Part shown: positions 30,245-40,348 of the stretch, piece by piece | How the letters are laid out: the number at the start of each line of letters is the position of its first letter | How positions within the stretch are numbered: position 1 is the stretch's first letter | NCBI GenBank assembly: GCA_010909725.1 | Contig: JAACMV010000024.1 | Span: forward strand, 1,116,001-1,180,000 | DNA: 64,000 bases | Direction of reading: 5' to 3' | From: Picochlorum sp. 'celeri' | Lineage: Eukaryota; Chlorophyta; Trebouxiophyceae | Translations under genes and position numbers: made by a program | Notes under the pieces: model-generated | Told to the model about the DNA's origin: nothing | The model's database searches: none | The model's input: only the letters and a program-made list of their open reading frames with translations

Positions 30245-30820
30245 ATGGATGACTTTGTCAAAAGGGACAGGGAAATCAGGCAACGGATCCAATCCATGTA
30301 CGTCTCAGATATCGTTTATAGTGAATTCCATGTTTATTCTAACAGAAGATACTCCCAATAATGCAGTTACAATAGGGAAAGGGAGGATTTTGAGTCTGCA
30401 AGAGATTATGATGATTATTTAGAGGAACGAGAGGATATTATTTTCAACCTAGTTCAAGGGACAGATGTACGAGAGACAGAAGAAAAGGTCAAGTTGTATC
30501 AAAAAGAGCACGCGGAGGAAATAGCCAAGAATGAAGCTCGAAAACTGCAGAGAGTCTTGGCAGCAGAAGAGGAGATGCAAGATGCCAAGGTCTTGGTGGA
30601 TGAGGCTGCTGCAGTGGAAGATGCTGTTCTAGTTCATCATGATGATGGTATTGCTGCAGATACGGTTGTTGTGCTCCCGTCACAGAAAGAAGTGGGGCAC
30701 GCGTTGTCAAAGCAAACGAAAAAAGAGTGGATGGCAATGGCTCTGTCTAGTGGGTGGCGAGACGATATGCAAAAGTCAAAATGTGTTGATTTAGCTCGCC
30801 GATCTCTGCTGAATTTTTAA
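30245..30820 (+). CDS. MAT1-like CAK assembly factor lacking the RING finger
   Basis: Exons 30245-30297 and 30367-30820, phase 2, donor GTACGT, acceptor TGCAG, about 168 aa. The splice gives RQRIQSIYNREREDF, which aligns with human MAT1 around IRKRVLKIYNKREEDF. FESARDYDDYLEEREDIIFNL and YQKEHAEEIAKNEARKL continue the match through the ARCH-anchor/helical region and coiled coil. Human MAT1 is 309 aa and begins with a C3HC4 RING; here the RING and about 60 residues are absent and the C-terminal segment is also shorter. MAT1 joins CDK7 and cyclin H and tethers them to TFIIH. CDK7 lies 31 kb away in this window. Either the RING has been lost or it lies on an unrecognised distant exon; I saw none in the 400 bases upstream. 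Confidence 0.8.
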
Positions 30821-30885
30821 TTATTTATCATTTGACTCTATGTATCACTGAATATTCGTAGATTTGGAAACAGAACGGTCAAACC

Positions 30886-31881
30886 ATGCCATTTGAAAAA
30901 GAGCATTCAAAAGAAGGCAACGTGGTGCATCGATCTGATGCAATACAGGCATTTATAGGTAGATTATCAAAATTAGAGACTATTACTGGGCGGAGGAAAG
31001 GGTTGATTGAATTTCAGCCGAGGTCTGGCGATATCGTTATTGCCACTCCAGCCAAGTGTGGAACGACTCTTGTGATTCAGATCTGTCATTCCTTGCGATC
31101 TCGTGGGGATATGGGTTTCGATGAGATCAATGCCTTGGTTCCGTGTTTAGAGATGGCGTATGACTCTGGGGTTGAGATTGACACGGATCAGAATCCATGG
31201 GCTCCTCGTTTGTTCAAGACGCATTCCTGGTATCATTACTGCCCTGGGACAGGCAGAGAAGGCGTGAAGCATATATTTGTGATGCGGGATCCCGTGAAAG
31301 CGGTGATATCGTTTTATCACTTCCTGGGTGGTTGGTTTTTCGACAAGGAGGAGATTGACATTGATATGTTTGTGCAAGAGTTTGTGTTGCAACGAGGAGC
31401 CCCTGAAACATGGATGCAGAATGCATCGGTATGGGATACTATTGCATCTTGGTATCCGCATAGAATGGATGAAAGTGTTTTGTATTTGACGTATGAAAAT
31501 GTCGTGAGGCACAAACGAGCTTGTGTTGAGAAGATTGCATGGTTCATGGGGATTGACTGTGACAAGGAATTGGCGGATATTGCCATGGAGCAGTCATCCA
31601 AGGAGTGGATGATGGCACATGCGAGTAAATATGATGAACATCAGCTGAAAAATGCGCGGAATGTTGCATGTGGGCTTGCTGAGAATGCTGGTTTGTGTGA
31701 GAAATCGACAGGAAAGATTAGAGGTGATGACACGTCTGCATCGGAGGACAAGCTTTCAGAAGAGACACTGAGCATGCTTCAAGCCAAGTGGATGGACGTT
31801 GTGTATCCAGTAACAGGGTGTAAAACGTACGCCGATCTCTGTCGACAGCTTGATGATGAGTTGTACAAAAATTGGTGGTGA
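30886..31881 (+). CDS. Cytosolic-type sulfotransferase (SULT family)
   Basis: Single exon, 331 aa. Transfers sulfate from PAPS to a small acceptor. The 5'-phosphosulfate loop is GDIVIATPAKCGTTLVIQ (family TYPKSGTTW), and the 3'-phosphate motif is IFVMRDPVKAVISFYHF. FKTHSWYHYCP corresponds to the conserved KTHLP segment, whose His is the catalytic base, and VLYLTYENVV to the YEDM-like segment. The C-terminal KxxxGxxGDWKN motif is not obvious, which is common in algal and bacterial members. No signal peptide, so probably soluble. It follows MAT1 head to tail by 65 bases and is unrelated in architecture to the membrane-anchored sulfotransferase 2 kb upstream. Confidence 0.9.
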   Translation: MPFEKEHSKEGNVVHRSDAIQAFIGRLSKLETITGRRKGLIEFQPRSGDIVIATPAKCGTTLVIQICHSLRSRGDMGFDEINALVPCLEMAYDSGVEIDTDQNPWAPRLFKTHSWYHYCPGTGREGVKHIFVMRDPVKAVISFYHFLGGWFFDKEEIDIDMFVQEFVLQRGAPETWMQNASVWDTIASWYPHRMDESVLYLTYENVVRHKRACVEKIAWFMGIDCDKELADIAMEQSSKEWMMAHASKYDEHQLKNARNVACGLAENAGLCEKSTGKIRGDDTSASEDKLSEETLSMLQAKWMDVVYPVTGCKTYADLCRQLDDELYKNWW

Positions 31882-31929
31882 GTGTACAGACATACACTCG
31901 TGCTTTTTTCATTGTCTACATAATGTATC

Positions 31930-34362
31930 TTACACGTCGCATTTGAGAAGGAGATTTTGAATTACTGTCTTTTGTTTTTCTGTAAATTGAGGCATACAAT
32001 GCTGGCCAATCATGGGGACTGGGATACTCTTTCGTATGGAACTGCGCTCTTCCTCTGACGTGTCAGAGGATGATAAAAGCTTCTCTTTCGACTGCAAATT
32101 GCTCTCGAAAAACTTGTACAGATGCTCGATACCTTCAGACCATGAGTTTCCATGCGAATCATCGGATACTGTGTTATGCAGTGCCAATTCTGCTCCCCTT
32201 GCAAGAAGCATTGCTATGATATCACAGGCCCAAGGTTTTCTGTCTGTATCACTTGCTGTTTCACCCGGACTGAAGAACGATATGCTATCCGAGATACCTG
32301 CATGGCTGAGAGCGACCATTGCGTCTCCCAAAGCATGTGGAGATTTGATGCTTGAAAGGACACCCATCATCGCTGTAGCAAGAGATGAAAGTGATTCTAC
32401 CGTCTCTTTTGCTTGCACTGGGTTTTGAGAATTTTGAAGAAGCTCTGATCGATAAATTGTACCGAGCCTACGAAGCAAGGCCCATAGTATTCTGTAATTA
32501 GGTGCAACCTTGGCGGATGAGTCCCTGTTCATCTCTTCAGGAGGGAATGTGATCTTCATTGCCCGGATTGCCAGTGTGATGCCCTTATTTCTGGATAACA
32601 GTTTGAGAAAGACACTATCTGAGTCACCTTTTCCTTGTGGGTGCTCTGAAAGGCGAAGGGATGATGCCAGACCCTCTACAAGAAGTGTTCTTCGCTGCTT
32701 CAGGGCATCCTTGTTCTCCAAGTTCTCCCCCTTTGATGCAATGAAAATCCTATCTACATCCTCAACATCGAGAATCAACGCCATACAGTCTTCTATCATA
32801 ATTCGTGCAGCTAATGCTGGCTCTTGCTCCAATCGCTTTGCATGGGGTTTTGATGTATCCTCTCTGTCCTCTGTGGCTTTGTTCACAGACTCGATGGACA
32901 CATCCATCAAAGGACGAGGCCTTCTGATGTTTGAAAACGCAACTCTACCCAATCCCTCCAACTTGACAAATGCAATATTTTCTGCAGCAACTTTTTCTGT
33001 TGGGGCCAATTCTCGTACGGATTCTGGGGCAAACACATCACTGTTCTTGCCATCATAATATTTGGATACAAAAGCCTGATAGTAGTAATCTTCAAGATAT
33101 GGCGGTGCCATATGCAATGCTTTTGATTGCATAAATAAGATGGAGTCAATTTCATCACGGAACATGAAGCGAGAGGAGCGTTTCTGTCCATTGAACACAG
33201 GTTTCTTGATTGGACTGGTCTTCTCAGCCAAGTTCAATGCCCTCAATCTCTGTGCAAGAGTATTGTGATCTTGTACTCCAGGTGCCGTGCCTTGTGTAAC
33301 AAACTGCGGCTGATGCATCATCTCAGCGTGTTGCACTGGACGCGGCTGTTGCCAAGCTCCTGGCTGCTGCATTGGAGGAGGAGGAGGAAGAGGAGGCATT
33401 TGCTGCACTGGTGGCTGAGGAGGAGGCATCTGCTGCACAGGTGGCGGCATTTGCTGCTGCTGCTGCTGCTGCATGATCATATCCGTAGTAAACACTCCCA
33501 TTTGACGCTGAGAAGGAGGCTGCATCGGAGGACCTCCAGACACAGGTGGAGGAAACATCCCTCCCATCCCCTGTGGAGGCGGCGGTGGACCTGACGAATA
33601 CCCATATCCTTGAGTTGGTGGCCCACCACCTCTAAGCTGTGCTTCCAGTTCCTGCGCAGTAAGAGGACCCTTCATGCCACCAGTTTGAATGCCACTATGT
33701 GGTGGCAGCGGTACCTGCCCAGGTGGTTGGGGAGGACCAGGAAAAGGAGCCTGAAGAACCCCTCGTGTCCCAAACCCTCCCTGCTGCTCATAAGATGCCC
33801 CAAACCCTTCCTCATGAGAAGGCGCACTGGCCGCCAATAGCCCACCAAGTGCAATACTCCCAGACGCAAACGCAGAAGATGTGTCAACCTTTGTCTCCTC
33901 CTCAGCCATCATCTCTGCTAATGGGTCAGCCTCAGTCTCAAAGGTCTCATCACCCTCAAACACACCATCTCCCTTTCCAAGCACATTCGCAAACATGCTC
34001 GTATACGACAAGTCAGCCGTCACATCCTCCTCCTCCGCTTCAATCCCATCTACAAGTGCCTCTTCCTCTGGCGGAGCATCCAAACCATCCTCCAAAGCGC
34101 CGCCCAGTTCCTCGTCGTTGACAGCACTCAAGTCTCCAAAAAAGCTAAACTGAAACGCCTCCGTCGCCGAAGCATCCCCATGCGCATCGTCCTACATGCC
34201 ATTAAAATACATATGAAAAAACCGTACATTCAGATGGCAACAGATACCTTTCAAAGCCTTGAACATGAATCGAACGCAAAACAATGACTTCATCAGTCAG
34301 CCGAAAACACACACCTCCACAGCTGCGCTTACAAACCCAGTATCATCCATATATGGATCCAT
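31930..34362 (-). CDS. PAT1: PAT1 mRNA decapping activator
   Basis: P-body protein that links deadenylated mRNA to LSM1-7 and decapping. Exons 34362-34315 (16 codons) and 34191-31930, phase 0, donor GTGTGT, acceptor TGTAG, about 769 aa (human PATL1 770). The join yields an acidic N-terminus followed by FQFSFFGDLS, the conserved PAT1 N-terminal motif that binds DDX6/Dhh1. A Pro/Gln-rich middle includes a seven-Gln run (about nt 33449-33472) and Pro runs. The core begins FMFRDEIDSILFMQSKALH, then APPYLEDYYYQAFVSKYY, and the C-terminal alpha-helical Pat-C domain follows. The frame lacks an upstream ATG, so the spliced 16-residue exon MDPYMDDTGFVSAAVE is needed; its start in this form is typical of the family. 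Confidence 0.93.
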
Positions 34363-34712
34363 AAAGATGTCTGACTATCCTTTCCTACCACTCAAAGCGA
34401 TCTTCACGAAAGATCCACCAAATGTGCTGCAGACACTCTTGCAGACCCCTTGATTCGCAATGATTCCCTCACCAAAGCACTCTAACACGTGCCACTATAT
34501 ATGTCAATATCAACTATGGTGATGCACAAGGGTGCTCGGCATGGAAGACAAACTTCTGATGATGGTACGAAATGTTCTAATTAAGAGTGGCAGCGTTTCT
34601 GAATGTCCTTGCTTCTCATTCTTATTCCATGTTTGTTTCATTATTATTATTACGTGGTGGAAAAAATTCCCCTATCAAATACGTATGCCATGGAATGAGC
34701 GTGTGCTGAGCC
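34363..34712. other. Divergent promoter between PAT1 and CWC21
   Basis: About 350 bases. No gene or clear repeat. Short frames are not supported. Confidence 0.4.
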
Positions 34713-35644
34713 ATGTATAACGGTACGTGTAGCCCAAGTTTGCTCTCTCTCTTTCTCTCACACAACAGCATTCTGACCATTCACACATGTGATTTTTTTA
34801 TATATGTTGTAGGAATTGGATTGACGTCTGTGCGAGGGACGGGGACGAGTGGGTATGTCCAGACGAACAAGTTCAACTTGAGGGGAGGACCAGACAGAAG
34901 AGAAACTGAGCGGAGAGGTCACGGGAAGGATGGTTCCCAGAAAGGACATGTGGTCAAACCAAACAAAGATATCATAGATCATAATAGAAAGAGGGAGTTG
35001 GAGGTCAAGGTGATGGAGTACAGAATACAGTTGGAGGAGGATGAGTGCGTGTGTGTTGTGGATGTCTTGTATTATAATGGTTGCATGTGCCATGATGATG
35101 TTGTTGGTGTATGTGTAGGCTTCCTGAGGATGAAATTGAATCGAAAGTAGAGCAATATAGGAAGGAATTGATAGAGAAGGAGAACGCGGGGGATGGAGTG
35201 GACAAGAGAGAAGAGGGGAAATTGGATGATACACATGAAATTGCAGCAAGAAAGGTGAAGCAGATGGAAAAGATGAGGGATGCGCTTGGGTTCAGAGAAG
35301 ATATTGTTGAAGGAGAAGCATTTGATAGAGAATTACAGCAGCGTCGAAAAGAGGAGCGAATTGCTGAGAGAAAGCGGAGGGAAGAGGAGAGGATTCAGAG
35401 GGAGATTGAAAGAGAAAAGGAATTGGAACGGAGGGAACGGGAGATTCGAAAAGCTCACGAGGCGGGATACTATGAAAAGCATGAGCGTCCAGATAGGTAT
35501 GATGGGGATGTAGGAGCGCATAGTTCTGATTCATATACATCTGGGTCGTCTCTCTCCCGTTCACCCCCACGGCGTCGAAGAACAAGGTCGTATTCAAGGA
35601 GTAGATCAAGATCCTATTCGAGAAGTAGATCAAGGTCTCGTTGA
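34713..35644 (+). CDS. CWC21: CWC21/SRRM2-type splicing factor
   Basis: Spliceosomal protein that contacts PRP8 and the 5' exon near the active site. Exons 34713-34722 (only ten bases), 34813-35044 and 35119-35644, phases 1 and 2; about 255 aa. The tiny first exon ATG TAT AAC G joins to give MYNGIGLTSVRGTGTSGYVQ, nearly the invariant family start, which validates the splice. The cwf21 domain continues with PNKDIIDHNRKRELEVK and, after the second junction, LEEDELPEDEIESKVEQYR. The middle is a long charged helix rich in Arg/Glu. The end is an RS domain with repeated SRS units (nt about 35560-35641). Donors are GTACGT and GTGCGT. Confidence 0.93.
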
Positions 35645-35763
35645 TGAAATATTGAATAGTAGTGTTACAGAATGTGATATATCTGCCTGCAGAATAGTAT
35701 GAGTATTATTATACCGAGAGACAATGATTCAACATCCCACTACTGCCATGAGCCATGTTGTGT

Positions 35764-36155
35764 TTACCAAAGAGAGGTGACCAAGGCAAACAGACAGACG
35801 ACAGCAGACATGGCAAGAGCACCAGATGTGTCCACCTCCCCTGCGATACCATCCTCTCCCGTCACCGTAGAGGTGGCATCTTTGATGCAAGCGACCCTTT
35901 CATTTGCATCATTGGTGCAAAAACACTCGCCATTGTCGAGCAAATTATTTGGATACCCAGCGGGGCAGCTGTAACAGACTCCACCAATCTCCTGCGAGCA
36001 CTCTGCCCCATACACTGCATCATACCATTTATTGACACATATAATTGTTATAAAAGCAATCGACACGGTATCGGATCAATGGTTTGATGCGTACCGAAAC
36101 GTCCCGCGGTGGCAAGGACAATCAACAAGGAAAAGATGCACTGGATATACTTCAT
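35764..36155 (-). CDS. Small secreted Cys-rich protein, probably GPI-anchored
   Basis: Two exons, 36155-36095 and 36014-35764, phase 1, donor GTACGC, acceptor ATGCAG; about 103 aa. Exon 1 codes for a typical signal peptide (MKYIQCIFSLLIVLATAG). After cleavage comes a compact region with six or so Cys (GAECSQEIGGVCYSCPAGYP, NGECFCTNDANERVACIKD), then a Thr/Ser spacer and a hydrophobic C-terminus (ALAMSAVVCLFALVTSLW) without a cytosolic tail, the layout of a GPI attachment signal. I do not recognise the family. Cell-surface or wall function is inferred only from the signals. The palindrome cluster at 36.29-36.39 kb lies 140-230 bases upstream of its start. Confidence 0.65.
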
Positions 36156-36290
36156 CTTGGCTTCTGAAAGGATTACAACTGAAGAAAAAGACGTAAATTA
36201 TTTATTTATTGATGACAAGTTATTTGAGTAGAATTTATTATAGCACGCCGGTCGAGAGTGACTGATTCTCTACGCAGATCTTGCGAATCC

Positions 36291-36387
36291 CAAGATTGAC
36301 CATTTGGTCAATCCAATTGGATTACATTACATTGCAATGTAGATATCTACAATCGATTGCGCAATCTTGATATCAAGAAGTCATGAC
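36291..36387. repeat. Dense cluster of perfect palindromes
   Basis: Consecutive self-complementary blocks: 36294-36313 (9-bp arms, 2-base loop), 36310-36323 (14 bases, centre CCAATTGG), 36328-36341 (TACATTGCAATGTA), 36338-36351 (TGTAGATATCTACA), 36355-36366 (GATTGCGCAATC), 36365-36378 (TCTTGATATCAAGA) and 36380-36387 (GTCATGAC). The outer CAAGATTG (36291-36298) also pairs with CAATCTTG (36362-36369). It lies between the stop of the MoCF gene and the start of the Cys-rich gene. Function unknown. Confidence 0.85.
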
Positions 36388-36411
36388 GTATCAATGACAT
36401 CGCCATACATG

Positions 36412-37380
36412 TTACACAATCTTGTCAATTTCAGCAGCAGCCTCATCCACCAAGGCTTGGTTTTTTCCTTCAACGATAATCTTTACTCTATAGTCTAATG
36501 CATCATTCCCAGCTGGGTTTGACATGTTCCACTTTGTATTCGGATACGATCCAATCCTTACATCCTTGAACTCTGCTGCTATACTTCTCAGTGGCTCTGA
36601 AAAATCCCCTTCCCCCATCTGGGAAAACACTTCTCTGGTAAATATCTCTCCATGCCCTCGAAACACATCAGCATGATTTTCAATCATGGTTGTAAAAAGG
36701 CGTGGAATCCCTGGTAAAATGTACACATTACCTCCACAACAACACAGCGGCACCCAAGAATTTTCTGGAGGCGGCAGCACCGTGCAGGGACTTGGTAACT
36801 GAGCCATCCGCAGCCTGGCCTCATTCAGCTCAATATTCCTTTCAGCATAATGCACCGTCATACGGTCAACCGTCTCCTGATGCAACTCAATGGTCAAACC
36901 TAAAGCTTTAGCAATCGCCTGGTATGAAATATCATCATGCGTTGGGCCAATACCACCTGATGTAAAGACAAATCCATTCTCTGAAACTTTTCGTCTCAAC
37001 CTGAGAAGACTGTCTCCAATATCCTCAAATGTGTCTGGCACAAACTCTACTCGCACCAAATCCACCCCTCTAGCACGTAGAAACTTTGCCAGCCATGGTG
37101 TATTCGAATCCTGAACAGATCCTGAAAGAATCTCATCGCCAATGACCATTAACGCAGCCTTTACAGTGTCCACATCGTCTCCAGGCTGTTCTGGTGCTCC
37201 AGCAAGGGTGCTATGCCGATGCGCCCATGGTCTGTGTTGTGCTGCTATCGTTCTATAATTCTTATTATTGGTAATCCTGGCGGTATGCGTCCATATGGAA
37301 CCAGGACTAGACCATGTGGATGTCGAGTGTCGTTGTGACAGACCTGGACACCTGGATACGAGTGCTGCAAATAATCGCAT
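36412..37380 (-). CDS. MoCF/CinA-like molybdopterin-binding domain protein, probably organellar
   Basis: Single exon, 322 aa. From about residue 75 the MoCF_biosynth fold is clear: ALMVIGDEILSGSVQDSNTPWLAKFLRARGVDL is the domain opening, and FVFTSGGIGPTHDDISYQAIAKALG carries the conserved SGGxGPTxDD motif. The length and C-terminal part resemble the N-terminal half of CinA or of FLAD1 (FAD synthase) rather than MoaB/Mog; no CinA deamidase or PAPS-reductase-like FAD-synthase domain follows. The first 70 residues are basic, Ser/Thr-rich and lack acidic residues up to about residue 50, which suggests a mitochondrial or plastid presequence. Possible role: pyridine- or flavin-nucleotide hydrolysis/repair, as shown for CinA-type and FLAD1 domains. 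Confidence 0.85.
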   Translation of the reverse strand: MRLFAALVSRCPGLSQRHSTSTWSSPGSIWTHTARITNNKNYRTIAAQHRPWAHRHSTLAGAPEQPGDDVDTVKAALMVIGDEILSGSVQDSNTPWLAKFLRARGVDLVRVEFVPDTFEDIGDSLLRLRRKVSENGFVFTSGGIGPTHDDISYQAIAKALGLTIELHQETVDRMTVHYAERNIELNEARLRMAQLPSPCTVLPPPENSWVPLCCCGGNVYILPGIPRLFTTMIENHADVFRGHGEIFTREVFSQMGEGDFSEPLRSIAAEFKDVRIGSYPNTKWNMSNPAGNDALDYRVKIIVEGKNQALVDEAAAEIDKIV

Positions 37381-37694
37381 TATTATTCTAATAGTCTACC
37401 AATCATGGATGAAAATATATGTACATCATGATATAGTTTTTGAAGATTGGAGGAACGATGGGTTGGATATCGTCCCATGCAAAAAAAGGAACAAGAATCT
37501 TACTGGCTGCCATGCCATGATGGTGTCCTGTCTTTCTCTCTTCTGCTGAGAGAACTCATCCTTATTATTATGATTACAGGGAAGAAGAAGAAGAAGAAGA
37601 GATTATTATTGTTTCAAACACCGAAGATGTATCAATGGATATGTACCATGGTTCAGCAGTAAGGTACATGAAAAAAACAGAAATGGATGAAGGG
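37381..37694. other. Intergenic gap with GAA microsatellite
   Basis: About 313 bases. (GAA)n at about 37581-37601. No gene supported. Confidence 0.4.
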
Positions 37695-38291
37695 TTATTC
37701 CAGACATGTCTCATAGCCTTTGAGTGGCAATGTCATCGAGCTGAACTCGACAACCTTCCAAATGCCATCGTCATTCCTTTTCAGAGTCATTGGTCTCGCC
37801 GATAATTCTTCATCTCCACTCAATACAAAGACTTTGTATCTCCCTGAGGCAATGCTGCCAACGTATTTGGTCTGATCTCTGAATCGTAACCGGATCTCAT
37901 CCTTGTCTGGGATGCGGTAGCACGTGTCTGGAGAGGTGCCATCGACGTATGCTCTCGCCATGAATTCATGTACCCTCGCTAGACGATACTTGTCAGCTCT
38001 ACTCAAATCTCCTCTCACCAGATCGTCCTCAAAGATTGCGTGCGTCATGAATTCTTCGCCCAATTCTGTACCTTTGCTGTATTCAATCAGTGCTTGTATG
38101 AAGATCAAGGCGCCTCCCTGTGGGGTTGTCGCCGCAGTCTCTTGGTTTTCGATAAATTCATCGAGATTTTCTGGCATTGGTAGGTCGACCGAATAGGATG
38201 ACGTTTTCTGCCCATTGTTGTTCTTGTGCTTGGCTTTTGAAGCGCCTAGCGTCAAGAGCACACAGAGGAGTATATAGTATATCGTCCTCAT
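37695..38291 (-). CDS. Secreted orphan protein
   Basis: Single exon, 198 aa. A clear signal peptide (MRTIYYILLCVLLTLGASKA) is followed by a short basic spacer and then a soluble domain of about 160 residues. The domain has a helical part (LDEFIENQETAATTPQGG, YRLARVHEFMARAY) and a beta-rich end with DTCYRIPDKDEIRLRFRD and KVFVLSGDEELSARPMTLK. Two Cys (in DTCYR and near the C-terminus in YETCLE) could form a disulfide. The C-terminal half (RPMTLKRNDDGIWKVVEFSSM) looks like a small beta-barrel/NTF2-like repeat seen in bacterial secreted proteins of unknown function, but I cannot name a family. No ER-retention signal or GPI tail. Confidence 0.6.
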   Translation of the reverse strand: MRTIYYILLCVLLTLGASKAKHKNNNGQKTSSYSVDLPMPENLDEFIENQETAATTPQGGALIFIQALIEYSKGTELGEEFMTHAIFEDDLVRGDLSRADKYRLARVHEFMARAYVDGTSPDTCYRIPDKDEIRLRFRDQTKYVGSIASGRYKVFVLSGDEELSARPMTLKRNDDGIWKVVEFSSMTLPLKGYETCLE

Positions 38292-38475
38292 AGTAGTAGC
38301 ATGAATACTATCCGACGCGTGCTAATTTTTATGAGAGGCACTGTTTAAAAAGAAAAGAAGCATTCTTTTCGTGCTTGCTATGATGTCATCATGTATATTC
38401 GACCCCGTCCCGATGCCCAGTACTGTGTTGGATTTGGAAGAAAAATGATCATTGTTAGATTACATGTTATATATA

Positions 38476-39959
38476 TTACATTGATTTCGAGTCCTTCTTG
38501 AGCAGCGCATTACGAAATCTTTCCATGGTTTTCACATGTGATCTGGATGCGTGCATGTCTTCTTGACGTAACAGGTCTTCTTCATGGCAGGATATAAACT
38601 CTTGCTCACCCTCCATCATGACCCATTGCTGCTGCCCAAGAGAATCTGTTTCTTGGACGGCCTGTTTCAACTTGGCTCGAGTCTCCCGTAACGCTATTTC
38701 TTTATCTACCATTCGTTGCTTCTCATTCCTGAATTTTTCAATTCTATTCATGGGTAAGCGTCCGATGCCATCAAAGGCAATGTGAAGCAGTTCATCTCGG
38801 TCATACTCCGTTGCAGCAGCAGCCCGCATATTCCGCAGCAGCTCTCCTGAATTCTCCGCTGCCAAGAGGATGGATTCATGGAGTTTCAAAAGCGCTATTG
38901 AGATTCTATATAAAATTTTGGGCCCCTCTGAAAACAAGGCGTCCCATATTCGGAATGTCGTCTCTGCCGGCAGGGTTGTTGAGAAGAGACACAGGAACCA
39001 TTCTGTTGCCAGCATGGTCATCCCACACTCCAACCCTCTCATGTGTTTCGCAAGCTTTGGAAGCTTTGATTCCACCAGCATATCCAAACTTCTCATTTCA
39101 ACGTGACATCCAGACAAATTATTCGCGTACAAATCGTGATAGAGTATACCATCTCGAGTATCATGCCCAATAAGACAACAGATGGTCCAAAATGCTGCTT
39201 CTTCGTCATATTCAAGAGCCAAAAGCAGCATTGCTGCTACATAATTCATCCCTTGACAGTAACCAATCACCATATTCTCGGCTGAAAATGCATACAGGAC
39301 GCGCTTCAACGACACTTGTCCAACATCACTCTGAATCCACTGATTATTCGGAAAGGTTCTGGGCACATCAAGATCAATCTGGCGTCTACAATTCTCATTC
39401 AGTTTACTCTTCTCAATATAATACATATATCCGAAAGTACCCGAGGCATGCTTTATAGCATGTGCTCCTGACAAATGCAACCATACATGTTTCCTCAGTT
39501 CTGGTGGAATCCCTCCCCGACACAATTTCTTCACAGTAGCAGTATGCTGCAGCGATTCACTACTGTGTTGACGCAGCTCTTCATTCCATCGAACACTCTG
39601 TTTCTGCTCCAGTCTCAAACATCGAAGAATATTTTCCTGATCCTCAGAATCAATTTCAATCTCAAACCCATATGCATCATGGAATTGGACACTGCTGGTG
39701 TTGTTCCCATTGACATCTGATCCATCGTCAGCACGCTCCTCGGTATCCCCATGCATTTTTTTATGCATCCTATTCTTCCTCATGACCACCGTCTGAGCTT
39801 TCTGCAGCATGACAAATTCTCCTTTACACGTGTGTCTACCAGACTGTTGTTTGTTGTAGGCAAAAAAACAAAAAAGCACATCCTGCGTACCACAGCCCTG
39901 CCTAGCCCCAATGTAGCATCCTTGACTTTTTCTGTAACGTCAATCTGATCACGCTTCAT
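38476..39959 (-). CDS. TBC-domain Rab GTPase-activating protein
   Basis: Exons 39959-39891 (23 codons) and 39843-38476, phase 0, donor GTACGC, acceptor ACAACAG; about 478 aa. The intron is only 47 bases. The TBC domain spans roughly residues 130-360, with the entry RGGIPPELRKHVWLHLSG, the arginine finger in IDLDVPRTFP (Arg about 185), and the glutamine finger in GYCQGMNYVAAMLL (Gln about 220). Both catalytic residues are present, so it should be an active GAP. A charged coiled coil follows (KFRNEKQRMVDKEIALRETRAKLKQA). Overall it resembles the GRTP1/TBC1D6 group in size. Target Rab unknown. Without the first exon the frame has no ATG before residue 35, which supports the spliced start. Confidence 0.9.
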
Positions 39960-40348
39960 CCGATAACGAATCCAACAGCCGTATAAAGCAACCAGCTACC
40001 TGCAACAAGATTTTTCAAGTGGCATGTTTCATCCCGCCTTCTTGTCACTATCCACGATGCCGTGATTTGAAATCAATCCTACGTGATATCCCTTCTTCTT
40101 TATAAACAAAAATGTACAGCACAATGACGATGCAAAGACGACATCCGGATGGATCCAGATCCATCAAAATGTTCTATTTACGAAGAGAACCCCCCTGGAG
40201 CCAAAAGCTCGACCGTGTGATGACAGTCTTGTACGCGTGTAGCCACTTTCCTAGCCTACAACCTCTTTTATTTGATAGGATATTGTTTCATACGTCGAAA
40301 ACCTGTTCTTCCAAGAGTTCATATCGCCTGGTATCGACAAACAATACA
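39960..40348. other. Divergent promoter between the TBC gene and SNF7
   Basis: About 389 bases. The frame upstream of the SNF7 start stays open to an ATG at 40112 (see finding), otherwise no supported gene. Confidence 0.4.

Noticed and set aside
33449..33480. CTG/CAG microsatellite as a separate repeat element
   Set aside because: It encodes the poly-Gln run of PAT1 in frame and is best read as part of that protein.
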